64,000 bases of DNA. It comes from Thalassobaculum sp965228445 (GTDB taxonomy: Bacteria; Pseudomonadota; Alphaproteobacteria; Thalassobaculales; Thalassobaculaceae). Position numbers and translations under genes: made by a program. Position 1 is the first letter of the stretch. Each line of letters starts with the position of its first letter. Positions 51,155 through 59,247 of this stretch are shown here, piece after piece. The stretch spans positions 1,054,001 through 1,118,000 of the forward strand of contig OZ245813.1 of assembly GCA_965228445.1 (NCBI GenBank), read 5' to 3'. The notes under the pieces are model-generated. The model was not told the origin of the DNA, searched no databases, and saw nothing but the letters and a program-made list of their open reading frames with translations.

Positions 51155-52402
51155 TCAGGAGACGATCTCCGCCGCTTCCACAACGGCCTGGAACAGCACG
51201 TCGGTGCCGGCCCGCGCCCAGTCCACGGAGATCTCCTCCGCCTCGTTGTGGCTCAGCCCGTCGACGCAGGGGCACATGACCATGGCGGTCGGCGCCACCC
51301 GGTTGATCCAGCAGGCGTCGTGACCCGCACCCGAAACCAAGTTGCGATGGCTGTAGCCGAGCCGCTCGGCCGCCTCGCGGATCATGGTCACGCAGCCCTT
51401 GTCGAATTCCACCGGATCGAAGCCGCCGACCTTCTCGACGTCCAGGGTCAGGCCGATCTCGTCGCAGATCTTCTGCGCCCCTTCCTTCAGCCGGGTCTCC
51501 ATGTCCTCGATCACCGCCTTGTTCGGCGAGCGGAAGTCCACGGTGAAGACGGCTCGACCGGGGATGATGTTGCGGGAGTTGGGATAGACCTCGCAGTGGC
51601 CGATGGCGCCGACCGCGTGCGGCTCGTGGCTCCAGGCGATCTCGTCGACCAGTTGGGTGATCCGCGCCATGCCGAGCCCGGCATTGACCCGCATCGGCAT
51701 CGGGGTGGAGCCGGTATGGCTCTCCTTGCCGGTGACGGTGAACTGCAGCCAACTCAGGCCCTGGCCGTGGGTGACCACGCCGATATCCTTGCCCTCGGCC
51801 TCCAGGATCGGGCCCTGCTCGATATGCAGCTCGAAGAAGGCCTTCATCTTGCGGGCACCCACTTCCTCGTCGCCGACCCAGCCGATGCGCGTCAGCTCCT
51901 CGCCGAAGGTCTTGCCGTCGCGGTCGGTGCGGGCATAGGCCCAGTCCAGGGTGTGGATGCCGGCGAACACGCCCGACGCCATCATCGCCGGAGCGAAGCG
52001 GGTGCCCTCCTCGTTGGTCCAGTTGACCACGACGATCGGATGCTTGGTCTTCACGCCGGCCTCGTTCAGCGTGCGCACGACCTCAAGCGCGCCGAGCACG
52101 CCCAGAACGCCGTCGTACTTGCCGCCGGTCGGCTGGGTGTCGAGATGGCTGCCGACATAGACGGGCAGCGCGTCCGGATCGGTGCCCTCTCGCCGGAAAA
52201 ACATGTTGCCGGCCTTGTCAACGCCCATGGTGCAGCCCTCGGCCTCGCACCATTTCTGGAACAGGGCGCGGCCCTCCGCATCCTCGTCGGTGAGGGTCTG
52301 GCGGTTGTTGCCGCCGGCGATGCCGGGGCCGATCTTCGCCATCTCCATCAGGCTGTCCCACAGCCGATCGCCGTTGATCCGCAGATTGCTCGCCGCCGAC
52401 AT
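51155..52402 (-). CDS. Zn-dependent amidohydrolase, N-carbamoyl-beta-alanine (beta-ureidopropionase) / N-carbamoyl-amino-acid type
   Basis: 415 residues, M20-family hydantoinase/carbamoylase. Landmarks are VGSHLDTQPTGGKYDGVLGVLGALEV (metal His/Asp), VVNWTNEEGTRFAPAMMASGVF (Glu), FELHIEQGPILE (His), SHTGSTPMPMRVNA and SGAGHDACWINRVAPTAMV. It should cleave N-carbamoyl-beta-alanine to beta-alanine, CO2 and ammonia, the last step after HydA; related enzymes act on allantoate or N-carbamoyl amino acids. The start is ATG 52402 behind GGGGGAG. A leader of about 100 nt holds a hairpin (52449-52466) and the RutR box at its promoter. Confidence 0.92.
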   Translation of the reverse strand: MSAASNLRINGDRLWDSLMEMAKIGPGIAGGNNRQTLTDEDAEGRALFQKWCEAEGCTMGVDKAGNMFFRREGTDPDALPVYVGSHLDTQPTGGKYDGVLGVLGALEVVRTLNEAGVKTKHPIVVVNWTNEEGTRFAPAMMASGVFAGIHTLDWAYARTDRDGKTFGEELTRIGWVGDEEVGARKMKAFFELHIEQGPILEAEGKDIGVVTHGQGLSWLQFTVTGKESHTGSTPMPMRVNAGLGMARITQLVDEIAWSHEPHAVGAIGHCEVYPNSRNIIPGRAVFTVDFRSPNKAVIEDMETRLKEGAQKICDEIGLTLDVEKVGGFDPVEFDKGCVTMIREAAERLGYSHRNLVSGAGHDACWINRVAPTAMVMCPCVDGLSHNEAEEISVDWARAGTDVLFQAVVEAAEIVS

Positions 52403-52448
52403 GCCGGACTCCCCCTTGCCTGCCCGGGAGTCCGCCTGCCCGCAGAGG

Positions 52449-52466
52449 CCCCCAACCGCTTGGGGG
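52449..52466 (-). other. hairpin in the leader of the pyrimidine operon
   Basis: On the plus strand CCCCCAA-CCGC-TTGGGGG, a 7-bp perfect stem with a 4-nt loop, 47 bp upstream of the amidohydrolase ATG. No U-tract follows, so it is a leader structure and not a clear attenuator. Confidence 0.45.
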
Positions 52467-52505
52467 TTGCAGGCCGCGCGACTTCCGCCTGTAATCACTG
52501 TGACC

Positions 52506-52521
52506 TTGACCAAATGGTCAA
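52506..52521. promoter_or_regulatory. perfect RutR operator between rutR and the pyrimidine operon
   Basis: TTGACCA-AA-TGGTCAA equals the published E. coli RutR box TTGACCA-N2-TGGTCAA at all 14 specified positions. It lies in the divergent spacer, about 104 bp from the amidohydrolase ATG and 114 bp from the rutR ATG. On each strand the box itself offers a TTGACC -35 hexamer, so binding would occlude both promoters until uracil releases RutR. Confidence 0.9.
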
Positions 52522-52634
52522 AAACTAGGCTATCAGGCCATGGGTGCCGGTCAAGGTCATAGTTTACCCGCCGCCTGCCCGATTTTTGTGCAGAATCATG
52601 CGCCTATCGGGCCCCGGAGCCTTTTCGGAGTTGC

Positions 52635-53267
52635 ATGGCCCGCGCCGCTCAAACCCGCCGCCGCACCCGCATCCAGGAGGAGAAGGAAGGCCGGATTCTG
52701 GCCTCCGCGCTGGACGTCTTCGCTCAGAGCGGCTTCGCCGGCGCAACCCTGGACGAGATCGCCGCCGGTGCCGGCATGTCGAAGCCCAACCTGATCTATT
52801 ATTTCGCCAGCAAGGAAGACGTCTATCGCGCGGTGCTGGGTCGCACGCTGGAGACCTGGCTGGAGCCGCTGATCGCGCTCGACCCGGCTGGCGAGCCGCT
52901 GGCGGAGATCCGCGGCTACATCCACCGCAAGCTGGAGATGTCGCGCGACCGGCCGCAGGAGTCGCGGCTGTTCGCCGGTGAGATCCTGGCCGGCGCGCCG
53001 CTCATCCGCGACGTACTGGAGGGCGAACTGAAGGAGCTGGTGGACGAGAAGGTGGCGGTGATCCGCCAGTGGATCGCCGACGGCAAGCTGGCGCCGCACG
53101 ACCCTTACCACCTGATCTTCGCGCTCTGGGCGACGACCCAGCACTACGCCGATTTCGACGTACAGATTCGCGCAGTTCTAGGGACGGACACAACAGAGAC
53201 GAAGCGTTTCGAGGGAGCATTTAACTTTCTTGAGGACATTTTAATCAACGGGTTGATGCCACGCTGA
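52635..53267 (+). CDS. rutR: TetR-family regulator RutR
   Basis: 210 residues. The HTH (about 14-60) reads RIQEEKEGRILASALDVFAQSGFAGATLDEIAAGAGMSKPNLIYYFASKEDVY. The ligand domain follows E. coli RutR closely: YIHRKLEMSRDRPQESRLFAGEILAGAPLI, then LVDEKVAVIRQWIADGKLAPHDPYHLIFALWATTQHYADF. RutR binds uracil/thymine and leaves DNA. Its box lies upstream, and the divergent operon encodes dihydropyrimidine catabolism, so assignment is strong. ATG 52635 has GGAG at 52627-52630. The last codons and what follows become AT-rich. Confidence 0.95.
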   Translation: MARAAQTRRRTRIQEEKEGRILASALDVFAQSGFAGATLDEIAAGAGMSKPNLIYYFASKEDVYRAVLGRTLETWLEPLIALDPAGEPLAEIRGYIHRKLEMSRDRPQESRLFAGEILAGAPLIRDVLEGELKELVDEKVAVIRQWIADGKLAPHDPYHLIFALWATTQHYADFDVQIRAVLGTDTTETKRFEGAFNFLEDILINGLMPR

Positions 53268-53354
53268 AAACTCCCGATTCACGGATTTTTGCGATAGATT
53301 AAAATCACCGAAGGTTGTTATGGGTATTTCCATCACTCTGGATGGAGATAGGTT

Positions 53355-54128
53355 ATGCCTCTCGACATGCCTTACGCAGTGTCACCGACTCAAAGGGTCC
53401 TGCGACAAGCCATATCACCCGCGAAAATCGATAGATTGCGCGGGCTGAACGCCTGGGCACTAGGTGGATTAACACCTCCCGCATCCGGCCAGCCGCAAGT
53501 CCGCTGGGAGAAGAGCTTTCGGCAAATGGTCGGCGAGGGTTTGATCGGGCACCCGAAGCAATTCTTCGACCTGTTCAAGGGGACTGAGATCGAAGCCGTA
53601 TGGCACGACGTGCTAGGGCCCGATATCGCCATGTGCCTGACCCTAACGCTCGTGCGCGATTTCAATCCGACGAATCGGCCGGTCCCCGCCCGCTGGCATT
53701 ACGACGCCTTCCTGCTCGGGCACTCGACCCCGATGCTCAACACCTGGATCCCGCTAAACGATGTCGGCCGCACTGCGCCCGGCATGACCATGAGCTCGGT
53801 GCCTCACTGGCCCTACGATTACTGGCACCGGGAGGTGGAAATGACCGACGCAAACGGCCTCATTCCCAACGCCCGGGCCGAGGATGCCAAGTACCAGAAG
53901 GACGAGATCCTGGCGTTAGCGGAGAACGAGGACCAGAGCCTCCTGTTCGACACCGTGCTCGAAGCCGGCGACGTGATCGTCTTCGATCATCAGTTCATTC
54001 ATGGCACCCAGCAGAATCTCGCTAAATCCGGGCGAAGGAGGTCGATTGAGGTCCGTGTGGTGCCGACCGCGGCTGCCCTGCGGTTGAAACACTTGGGCAG
54101 CAACCACGTCTTTCTGCCGGTGGAATGA
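53355..54128 (+). CDS. putative Fe(II)/2-oxoglutarate dioxygenase, phytanoyl-CoA-hydroxylase-like
   Basis: 257 residues. I see the non-haem iron triad: His115-x-Asp117 in ARWHYDAFLLG and distal His216 in FDHQFIHGTQQN, followed by Arg residues (SGRRRSIEVR) that could bind 2-oxoglutarate. The strand order fits the PhyH-like double-stranded beta helix. Substrate is unknown. It lies 87 bp after rutR, with GGAG before ATG 53355. The first 300 bases and the upstream spacer are clearly AT-richer than neighbours, which suggests acquisition. Confidence 0.7.
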   Translation: MPLDMPYAVSPTQRVLRQAISPAKIDRLRGLNAWALGGLTPPASGQPQVRWEKSFRQMVGEGLIGHPKQFFDLFKGTEIEAVWHDVLGPDIAMCLTLTLVRDFNPTNRPVPARWHYDAFLLGHSTPMLNTWIPLNDVGRTAPGMTMSSVPHWPYDYWHREVEMTDANGLIPNARAEDAKYQKDEILALAENEDQSLLFDTVLEAGDVIVFDHQFIHGTQQNLAKSGRRRSIEVRVVPTAAALRLKHLGSNHVFLPVE

Positions 54129-54141
54129 CGCCACCGGACGA

Positions 54142-55056
54142 TCAGCGCGCCGCATCCCGGTTCGCGACCAGCATCAACAGGGCCAGCACCGTCGCCGCGA
54201 CGCCGAGCAGCACCGGCGGCTCGACCCAGCCGTGGCCGCTCAGCCCCTCCAGCACGATGACCACCGTGGGGATGAGATAGCCGTAGGCCATCACCTTGGC
54301 CGCCGGCAGCCGCAATGCGCCGTAACGCATCAGGAAGAAGGTCAGCGCCGAGGCGAAGACCGAGATGTACACCGCCGTCACCCAGACGATCGCCGGGAGG
54401 TCCGTCCAGTCGGTGCGCAGGATCGCCGGAAAGGCGTAGATCCCGACGACCAGGAAGCCGCCCAGCACGGTCCACAGGGTGAACAGCTTGCCGCTCTCCC
54501 CCCGGTTCAGGACGGTGATCAGCGGGATGTACAGCGCGTGGCAGGCGCAGGCACCGAGGAAGATCAACTCCCCCTTCCCAACGTCGAAGGCCAGCAGGGC
54601 GTCCACATCACCGCGGAACACAACCCAGACCGCCCCTGTCGCCGCCAGCAGCAGGCTGCCGCCGACCAGCGGACCGATCCCCTGGCGCAGGATCAGGTAG
54701 CCGAACAGCGCAGTCATCAGCGGCGTCATGGTGAACACGGCGGCGAGACTCACCGGATCGGTCAGCCGCAACGCCTCGAACATCAGCACGAAATAGGAGC
54801 CGAGCAGCACGCCCAGCAGCAGGAAGCGCCAGGGAGCGGAGACGGTGAGCCGGCGCTCCTCCTTGCGACCGGCCAGGATCACTGCGGCCATCACCGCGGC
54901 CGCCAGGGCGAAGCGCAGGGCCGTCAGGGCGCCCGGGTCGATATGCGGCGCGGTCAGATGACCAAGGGTGAAGGATCCGCTGATCAGCGTCGCGAACAGC
55001 AGCATCGCGGCGTGGCCCTTGAGGGCCTCCAGGCGGGCGGTGGAGGTGTCAGCCAT
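54142..55056 (-). CDS. EamA/DMT-superfamily transporter
   Basis: 304 residues, ten predicted helices in two EamA repeats. The first is HAAMLLFATLISGSFTLGHLTAPHIDPGALTALRFALAAAVMAAVI; LTDPVSLAAVFTMTPLMTALFGYLILRQ closes it. The second starts IFLGACACHALYIPLITVLNRGE and ends with MRYGALRLPAAKVMAYGYLIPTVVIVLEGL. It overlaps the upstream epimerase gene by 8 bp, so they form an operon. Substrate unknown. It ends convergent to the dioxygenase gene, 13 bp away. Confidence 0.9.
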   Translation of the reverse strand: MADTSTARLEALKGHAAMLLFATLISGSFTLGHLTAPHIDPGALTALRFALAAAVMAAVILAGRKEERRLTVSAPWRFLLLGVLLGSYFVLMFEALRLTDPVSLAAVFTMTPLMTALFGYLILRQGIGPLVGGSLLLAATGAVWVVFRGDVDALLAFDVGKGELIFLGACACHALYIPLITVLNRGESGKLFTLWTVLGGFLVVGIYAFPAILRTDWTDLPAIVWVTAVYISVFASALTFFLMRYGALRLPAAKVMAYGYLIPTVVIVLEGLSGHGWVEPPVLLGVAATVLALLMLVANRDAAR

Positions 55057-55933
55057 TCAGGATCGCTTCGATCACGGTGGGTTTGTCGGGGCGCCATCCG
55101 AGCGCCTGACGGGTGTGCGGCGCGTCCATCGTCTGGTCAAGGGCATATCCGGCCGCCCAATCGCCGAGTTCGGCGACGGCATGCTCGACGAGGCGGGTGA
55201 CCGGGGCCGGCGCCCGGCAGCGCTTGGCCACCGCGGCGGCGATCTCGCCGACCGGCACGCCGGTCTCGGCCACGCCGTGATAGTCGGCGCCGGCGGCACC
55301 CCGCTCCAGCACGAGCCGGTAAAGACGCGCGAGGTCCTGCCGATGGACCAACGGCCAGCGGGTGTCGAGCGGGCCGACCACCGGTGGCGGCATCCCTTCC
55401 CAGGCCGCCTCGAAGAAGCCGCCGATCACCCCGGCGCCGTCATCCCAGACCATCGCCGGATGGACGATCCGGACGTCGAGTCCCGGCTCGGCCAGCAGGC
55501 GGCGGCGGTGATCGACCATGAAGGCAAAGGCGGGCAGCGGATCGAAAGGGGTGCCTTCAACGGCCGTATCATCACCGACGGGCCCGTACAGCCAGCATCC
55601 GCCGGTATAGACCAGCGGCAGCCGCCCGCCCCGTGCGGCTACCCAGGTGCCCGACCAGTCGACCAGGGCCAGCAGGAACGCCGCCTCCTGCTCCGCCATG
55701 TCGGACGCGAAGGTCGCCGCCGTGTGCACGACCGCATCGACTTTGGCCGGATCGGGAAGCCAGCCCGGCGCGTCGCCCAGCATGCCCCGGATCGGCCGGG
55801 CGCCCATTGCGGTGATCTTGTCATCAGCCGCGGCACTGCGCGCGAGGGCCGCCACCTCGTGCCCGGTCGCCAGCAGGTTCTGCGCGACGGCCGAACCGAT
55901 GAAGCCCGTGGCCCCGGTCATCAGGATCCGCAT
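55049..55933 (-). CDS. NAD(P)-dependent epimerase/dehydratase-fold protein
   Basis: 294 residues, atypical/extended SDR. The Gly motif MRILMTGATGFIGSAVAQNLLATGHEV is at the start, and VVHTAATFASD holds the adenine-ribose loop. The usual YxxxK catalytic pair is not visible; the segment reads FAFMVDHRRRLL, so enzyme activity may differ or be lost. DVRIVHPAMVWDDGAG and TRWPLVHRQDLARLY follow the SDR layout. It is first gene of an operon with the DMT transporter and is preceded by an 18-bp operator-like palindrome at 56006-56023. Confidence 0.82.
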   Translation of the reverse strand: MRILMTGATGFIGSAVAQNLLATGHEVAALARSAAADDKITAMGARPIRGMLGDAPGWLPDPAKVDAVVHTAATFASDMAEQEAAFLLALVDWSGTWVAARGGRLPLVYTGGCWLYGPVGDDTAVEGTPFDPLPAFAFMVDHRRRLLAEPGLDVRIVHPAMVWDDGAGVIGGFFEAAWEGMPPPVVGPLDTRWPLVHRQDLARLYRLVLERGAAGADYHGVAETGVPVGEIAAAVAKRCRAPAPVTRLVEHAVAELGDWAAGYALDQTMDAPHTRQALGWRPDKPTVIEAILNG

Positions 55934-56005
55934 GCCTTACCCAACTCTCCATAGGTGCGCCGGTGTTGGCGCCGGACGGGAGGGATAGCGCTGGGGCGGG
56001 TATAA

Positions 56006-56023
56006 AACAAGCATTTGCTTGTT
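56006..56023. promoter_or_regulatory. operator-like perfect palindrome upstream of the epimerase-transporter operon
   Basis: AACAAGCA-TT-TGCTTGTT, 8-bp perfect arms, in a local AT-rich patch 73 bp upstream of the epimerase ATG. On the minus strand a TATACC -10-like hexamer follows directly (plus-strand GGTATA at 55999-56004). The layout is typical for a TetR or MarR operator. No cognate regulator is adjacent, and the sequence differs from the RutR box. Confidence 0.6.
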
Positions 56024-56034
56024 AAATATAGACC

Positions 56035-56108
56035 GTCATCCTGATGCAAATCGGGATCTAGGCAAGGCTGGGTGCCGGAATCATGATCCTGACTCGCGTC
56101 AGGATGAC
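56035..56108. repeat. head-to-head palindromic repeat pair, family A
   Basis: 56035-56058 is GTC-ATCCTGA-N6-TCGGGATC (one mismatch in the arm). 56085-56108 is GATCCTGA-N6-TCAGGATGAC. This is the same unit and orientation as the pair at 16315-16386. It lies between preA and the epimerase promoter. Confidence 0.75.
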
Positions 56109-56143
56109 GGATGGGGCGTGTCGCCGCGCCTACCTCCTTGAAC

Positions 56144-57451
56144 CTACTCCGCCGCCACCGTAGACGGATTGTTCGGGTGCTGGGTCCAGTTGCCGTACTC
56201 CGCAGGGATCGTGCGGCCGGTGCGCGGGTCGACACTGCCGGCCGGCATCTTCTCCATGGTGATGCAGCCGTCCACCGGGCAGACATTGACGCAGAGATTG
56301 CAGGCCACGCATTCGGCGTCGATCACCTCGAAATGCCGCATCCCGTCCTTCATCGACGTGATCGCCTGATGCGAGGTGTCCTCGCAGGCGATATGGCAGC
56401 GGCCGCATTTGATGCAGAGATCCTGGTCGATCCGCGCCTTGGCGACGTAGTTCAGGTTCAGGTACTGCCAGTCGGTCACGTTCGGCGTGGCCATCCCGGT
56501 GAAGTCCGGGGTCCGGGCATAGCCCTTACCGTCCATCCAGCGCGACAGGCCGTCGATCATCTCCGTCACGATGCGGAAGCCGTAGGTCATGGCAGCGGTG
56601 CAGACCTGCACGTTGCCGGCCCCCAGCGCCATGAACTCCGCCGCGTCGCGCCAGGTCGTCACGCCGCCGATGCCGGAGATCGGCAGGCCCGCCGTCTCGG
56701 CGTCGCGGGCGATCTCGGCCACCATGTTGAGGGCGATCGGCTTCACCGCCGGCCCGCAATAGCCGCCATGGCTGCCCTTGCCGTCGATGGTCGGTTCCGG
56801 CGCCATCAGGTCGAGATCGACCGAGGTGATCGAACTCACCGTGTTGATCAGCGACACCGCGTCGGCCCCGCCCTTCTTCGCCGCGCGCGCCGGGTAGCGG
56901 ATATCGGTGATGTTCGGGGTCAGCTTCACGATCACCGGCATGCGGGTGTTCTGCTTGCACCAGCGGGTGACCATCTCGATGTATTCCGGCACCTGGCCGA
57001 CGGCGGACCCCATGCCGCGCTCGGACATGCCGTGCGGGCAGCCGAAATTCAGCTCCACCCCGTCGGCGCCGGTGTCCTCGACCTGCTTCAGGATGTCGGT
57101 CCAGCAGACCTCCTCGCAGGGGACCATCAGCGACACCACCACCGCCCGGTCCGGCCAGGCGCGCTTCACCGCCTTGATCTCGTCCAGGTTGGTCTGCAGC
57201 GGCCGGTCGGTGATCAATTCGATGTTGTTCAGGCCGAGCAGCCGGCGGTCCGCCCCCCACACGGCGCCGTAGCGCGGCCCGTTGACGTTGACGATATGCG
57301 GGTCGAGGCCGAGGGTCTTCCACACCACCCCGCCCCAGCCGGCCTGGAAGGCGCGGACCACGTTGTATTCCTTGTCCGTCGGCGGCGCCGAAGCCAGCCA
57401 GAACGGGTTCGGGGACTTGATGCCGACGAAGTCGCTGCGCAGGTCTGCCAT
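56144..57451 (-). CDS. preA: NAD-dependent dihydropyrimidine dehydrogenase, catalytic subunit PreA
   Basis: 435 residues. The FMN barrel related to dihydroorotate dehydrogenase spans 1-320. The catalytic Cys region is ELNFGCPHGMSERGMG near 130-145, with NPFWLASAPPTDKEYNVVRAFQAGWGGVVWKT at the start. Two [4Fe-4S] clusters lie near the C-terminus: CIKCGRCHIACEDTSH and CVACNLCVNVCPVDGC. With PreT it reduces uracil or thymine to the dihydro form (reversible). It starts 16 bp after preT, so the pair is one operon. There are about 20 extra C-terminal residues compared with the E. coli protein. Confidence 0.96.
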   Translation of the reverse strand: MADLRSDFVGIKSPNPFWLASAPPTDKEYNVVRAFQAGWGGVVWKTLGLDPHIVNVNGPRYGAVWGADRRLLGLNNIELITDRPLQTNLDEIKAVKRAWPDRAVVVSLMVPCEEVCWTDILKQVEDTGADGVELNFGCPHGMSERGMGSAVGQVPEYIEMVTRWCKQNTRMPVIVKLTPNITDIRYPARAAKKGGADAVSLINTVSSITSVDLDLMAPEPTIDGKGSHGGYCGPAVKPIALNMVAEIARDAETAGLPISGIGGVTTWRDAAEFMALGAGNVQVCTAAMTYGFRIVTEMIDGLSRWMDGKGYARTPDFTGMATPNVTDWQYLNLNYVAKARIDQDLCIKCGRCHIACEDTSHQAITSMKDGMRHFEVIDAECVACNLCVNVCPVDGCITMEKMPAGSVDPRTGRTIPAEYGNWTQHPNNPSTVAAE

Positions 57452-57467
57452 GCTCTGATCCTCCGTC

Positions 57468-58799
57468 TCACGCCGTCAGGGCGCGGTGGATGCTTTCGGC
57501 GGCGTCGCGGCCCTGGGCCACGGCCGTCACGGTCAGGTCGTCGCCCGCCGCCACGCAGTCACCACCGGCCCAGACCCGATCCAGGCTGGTGCGAAACTCC
57601 GCGTCGACCACCAGCCGGCCGCGCTCGGTCGCCGGGCCTTCCGGCGCCTCCAGGGTCTGGCCGATGGCCTTCAGCACGACGTCGGCGGCGACGAAGAAGG
57701 TCTCGCCGGTGCCTTCCAGACCGGCCGCACCGGCGCGGGTGTATTCGAACTCGACTCCCCGCTTGCCGTCCTCGTCCAGGACTCGGACCGGCTTGGCCCA
57801 GTGCTTGATGGCGACGCCCTTGGTCTGGGCCAGGTCCTGTTCGAACAGGCTGGCGTTCATCGACTCCTGGCCGCGGCGATAGACGATGGTGACGTCCTCC
57901 GCCCCCAGCAGCTTTGACTGCACGGCGGCGTCGATCGCCGTCATGCCGCCGCCGATCACCACCACCCGGCGGCCGACGGCCAGCGACGACGGATCGTCGG
58001 ACGACCGCAGCTCGGCGATGAACTCGACCGCGTCCTCGACACCCGGCAGTTCCTCTCCCGGCACGCCGAGCGCGTTGACGCCGGCCAGCCCGATGCCGAG
58101 AAACACGGCGTCATAATCCCATTTCAGCCCATCGATCGAGATGTCGCGGCCGAGCGCCTTGCCGGTCTCCAGGGTGATGTTGCCGATGCCCAGGACGAAA
58201 TCGACCTCCTCGCGGGCGAAGCCGCCGGGGGTCTTGTAGGCGGCGATGCCGTACTCGTTCAGCCCGCCCGGCTTCGGGCGCGCGTCGAACAGGGTGACCG
58301 CGTGGCCCTTCATCGCCAGCCGATGGGCGCAGGCGAGGCCGGCCGGTCCGGCGCCGACCACGGCGACCTTCTTGCCCGTATTGCAGCCGCGCTCGTAGGG
58401 ATGGGTGTTGGACGCCATCAGGTGGTCGGTGGCGAAGCGCTGCAGCCGGCCGATCTCCACCGGCTTGCCCTCGGCGACCTCGCGCACGCAGGCCTCCTCG
58501 CACAGGGTCTCGGTCGGGCAGACCCGGGCGCACATGCCGCCCAGGATGTTCTGGTCGAAGATCGTCTTCGCCGCGCCCGCCGGGTTGTCGGCGGCGATCT
58601 GGCGGATGAACATCGGGATGTCGATGGTGGTCGGGCACGCCGTCATGCACGGCGCGTCGTAGCAGAAGTAGCACCGGTCGGCGGCGACGGCGGCCTCGTG
58701 CCGGGTGAGTGGCGGGTGGAGGTCCGCGAAGTTCACCGCGACCTGTTCCGACGTCAGCCTGCCGGCCTTAACGTCCGCTCCCTCGAAACCATGCGTCAT
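57468..58799 (-). CDS. preT: NAD-dependent dihydropyrimidine dehydrogenase, PreT subunit
   Basis: 443 residues. The N-terminal Fe-S domain has CYFCYDAPCMTACPTTIDIP, GGMCARVCPTETLCEEACV and the partner helix. The FAD site is KKVAVVGAGPAGLACAHRLAMKGH near 145-168, and the NAD site is RRVVVIGGGMTAIDAAVQSKLLG near 273-295; VWAGGDCVAAGDDLTVTAVAQGRDAA closes the FAD domain. It transfers electrons from NADH to PreA and corresponds to the N-terminal half of eukaryotic DPD. A degraded RutR box stands 52 bp upstream of the ATG. Confidence 0.96.
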   Translation of the reverse strand: MTHGFEGADVKAGRLTSEQVAVNFADLHPPLTRHEAAVAADRCYFCYDAPCMTACPTTIDIPMFIRQIAADNPAGAAKTIFDQNILGGMCARVCPTETLCEEACVREVAEGKPVEIGRLQRFATDHLMASNTHPYERGCNTGKKVAVVGAGPAGLACAHRLAMKGHAVTLFDARPKPGGLNEYGIAAYKTPGGFAREEVDFVLGIGNITLETGKALGRDISIDGLKWDYDAVFLGIGLAGVNALGVPGEELPGVEDAVEFIAELRSSDDPSSLAVGRRVVVIGGGMTAIDAAVQSKLLGAEDVTIVYRRGQESMNASLFEQDLAQTKGVAIKHWAKPVRVLDEDGKRGVEFEYTRAGAAGLEGTGETFFVAADVVLKAIGQTLEAPEGPATERGRLVVDAEFRTSLDRVWAGGDCVAAGDDLTVTAVAQGRDAAESIHRALTA

Positions 58800-58850
58800 G
58801 GCACTCTCCCATGGCCGGACCAGGAGAAAAGCGTGCCTGCCGGCAAAAGT

Positions 58851-58866
58851 TTTATCAAGTGGTCAA
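58851..58866. promoter_or_regulatory. partial RutR box upstream of preTA
   Basis: TTTATCA-AG-TGGTCAA: the right arm is perfect and the left arm matches 5 of 7 bases of TTGACCA. It is placed 52 bp before the preT ATG in an 88-bp spacer. Its position upstream of the first pathway enzyme and the rutR gene 5.6 kb away support a functional but weaker site. Confidence 0.65.
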
Positions 58867-58887
58867 ATTATTGAACCAGACCGACCG

Positions 58888-59169
58888 TCAGTCAGAAGAA
58901 GATGGGCGATCGTAGTTACTCAGTCCTGACAGAAGGTATCCAGCAAACCCACCAAGCAGTGTTCCGACCGTTGTCGAGTCCAGCACTTTTTCCAAAGACA
59001 AAATCAGAATTGTTGGAATCAACATTATCACTGCAACAAACTGTATAATTCTCGCCCCAATACTTTTTCTTGTTACAAATCTTTGAATCATCAATCCAAT
59101 AAAACCGATAGGAAGCATCGATGCGGCAATTAATTCGACAATAGATGTGACAGATATACTTCCAAGCAT
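58888..59169 (-). CDS. small membrane protein of unknown function, AT-rich
   Basis: 93 residues, three predicted membrane helices: VTSIVELIAASMLPIGFIGLMIQRF (about 7-31), GARIIQFVAVIMLIPTILILSLE (about 38-60) and STTVGTLLGGFAGYLLSGL (about 65-83), with a polar tail. GGGGG precedes the ATG (59169). Its base composition is far below the window's GC, with AT-rich codons throughout, so it was probably acquired. I do not recognise a family. It points toward preT and is divergent from the dehalogenase gene. Confidence 0.65.
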   Translation of the reverse strand: MLGSISVTSIVELIAASMLPIGFIGLMIQRFVTRKSIGARIIQFVAVIMLIPTILILSLEKVLDSTTVGTLLGGFAGYLLSGLSNYDRPSSSD

Positions 59170-59247
59170 GTTGACCCCCAGGTTAAGTTAATTGTCTAAC
59201 TCACAAACTCGCGACAATCGCCTCGATAAAAACAGAAAGTACCTTAG

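Noticed and set aside
49352..52528. 1058-codon plus-strand open frame over the hydA region
   Set aside because: Antisense to hydA and the amidohydrolase, both with complete catalytic motifs; repetitive Gly/His/Leu/Asp sequence.
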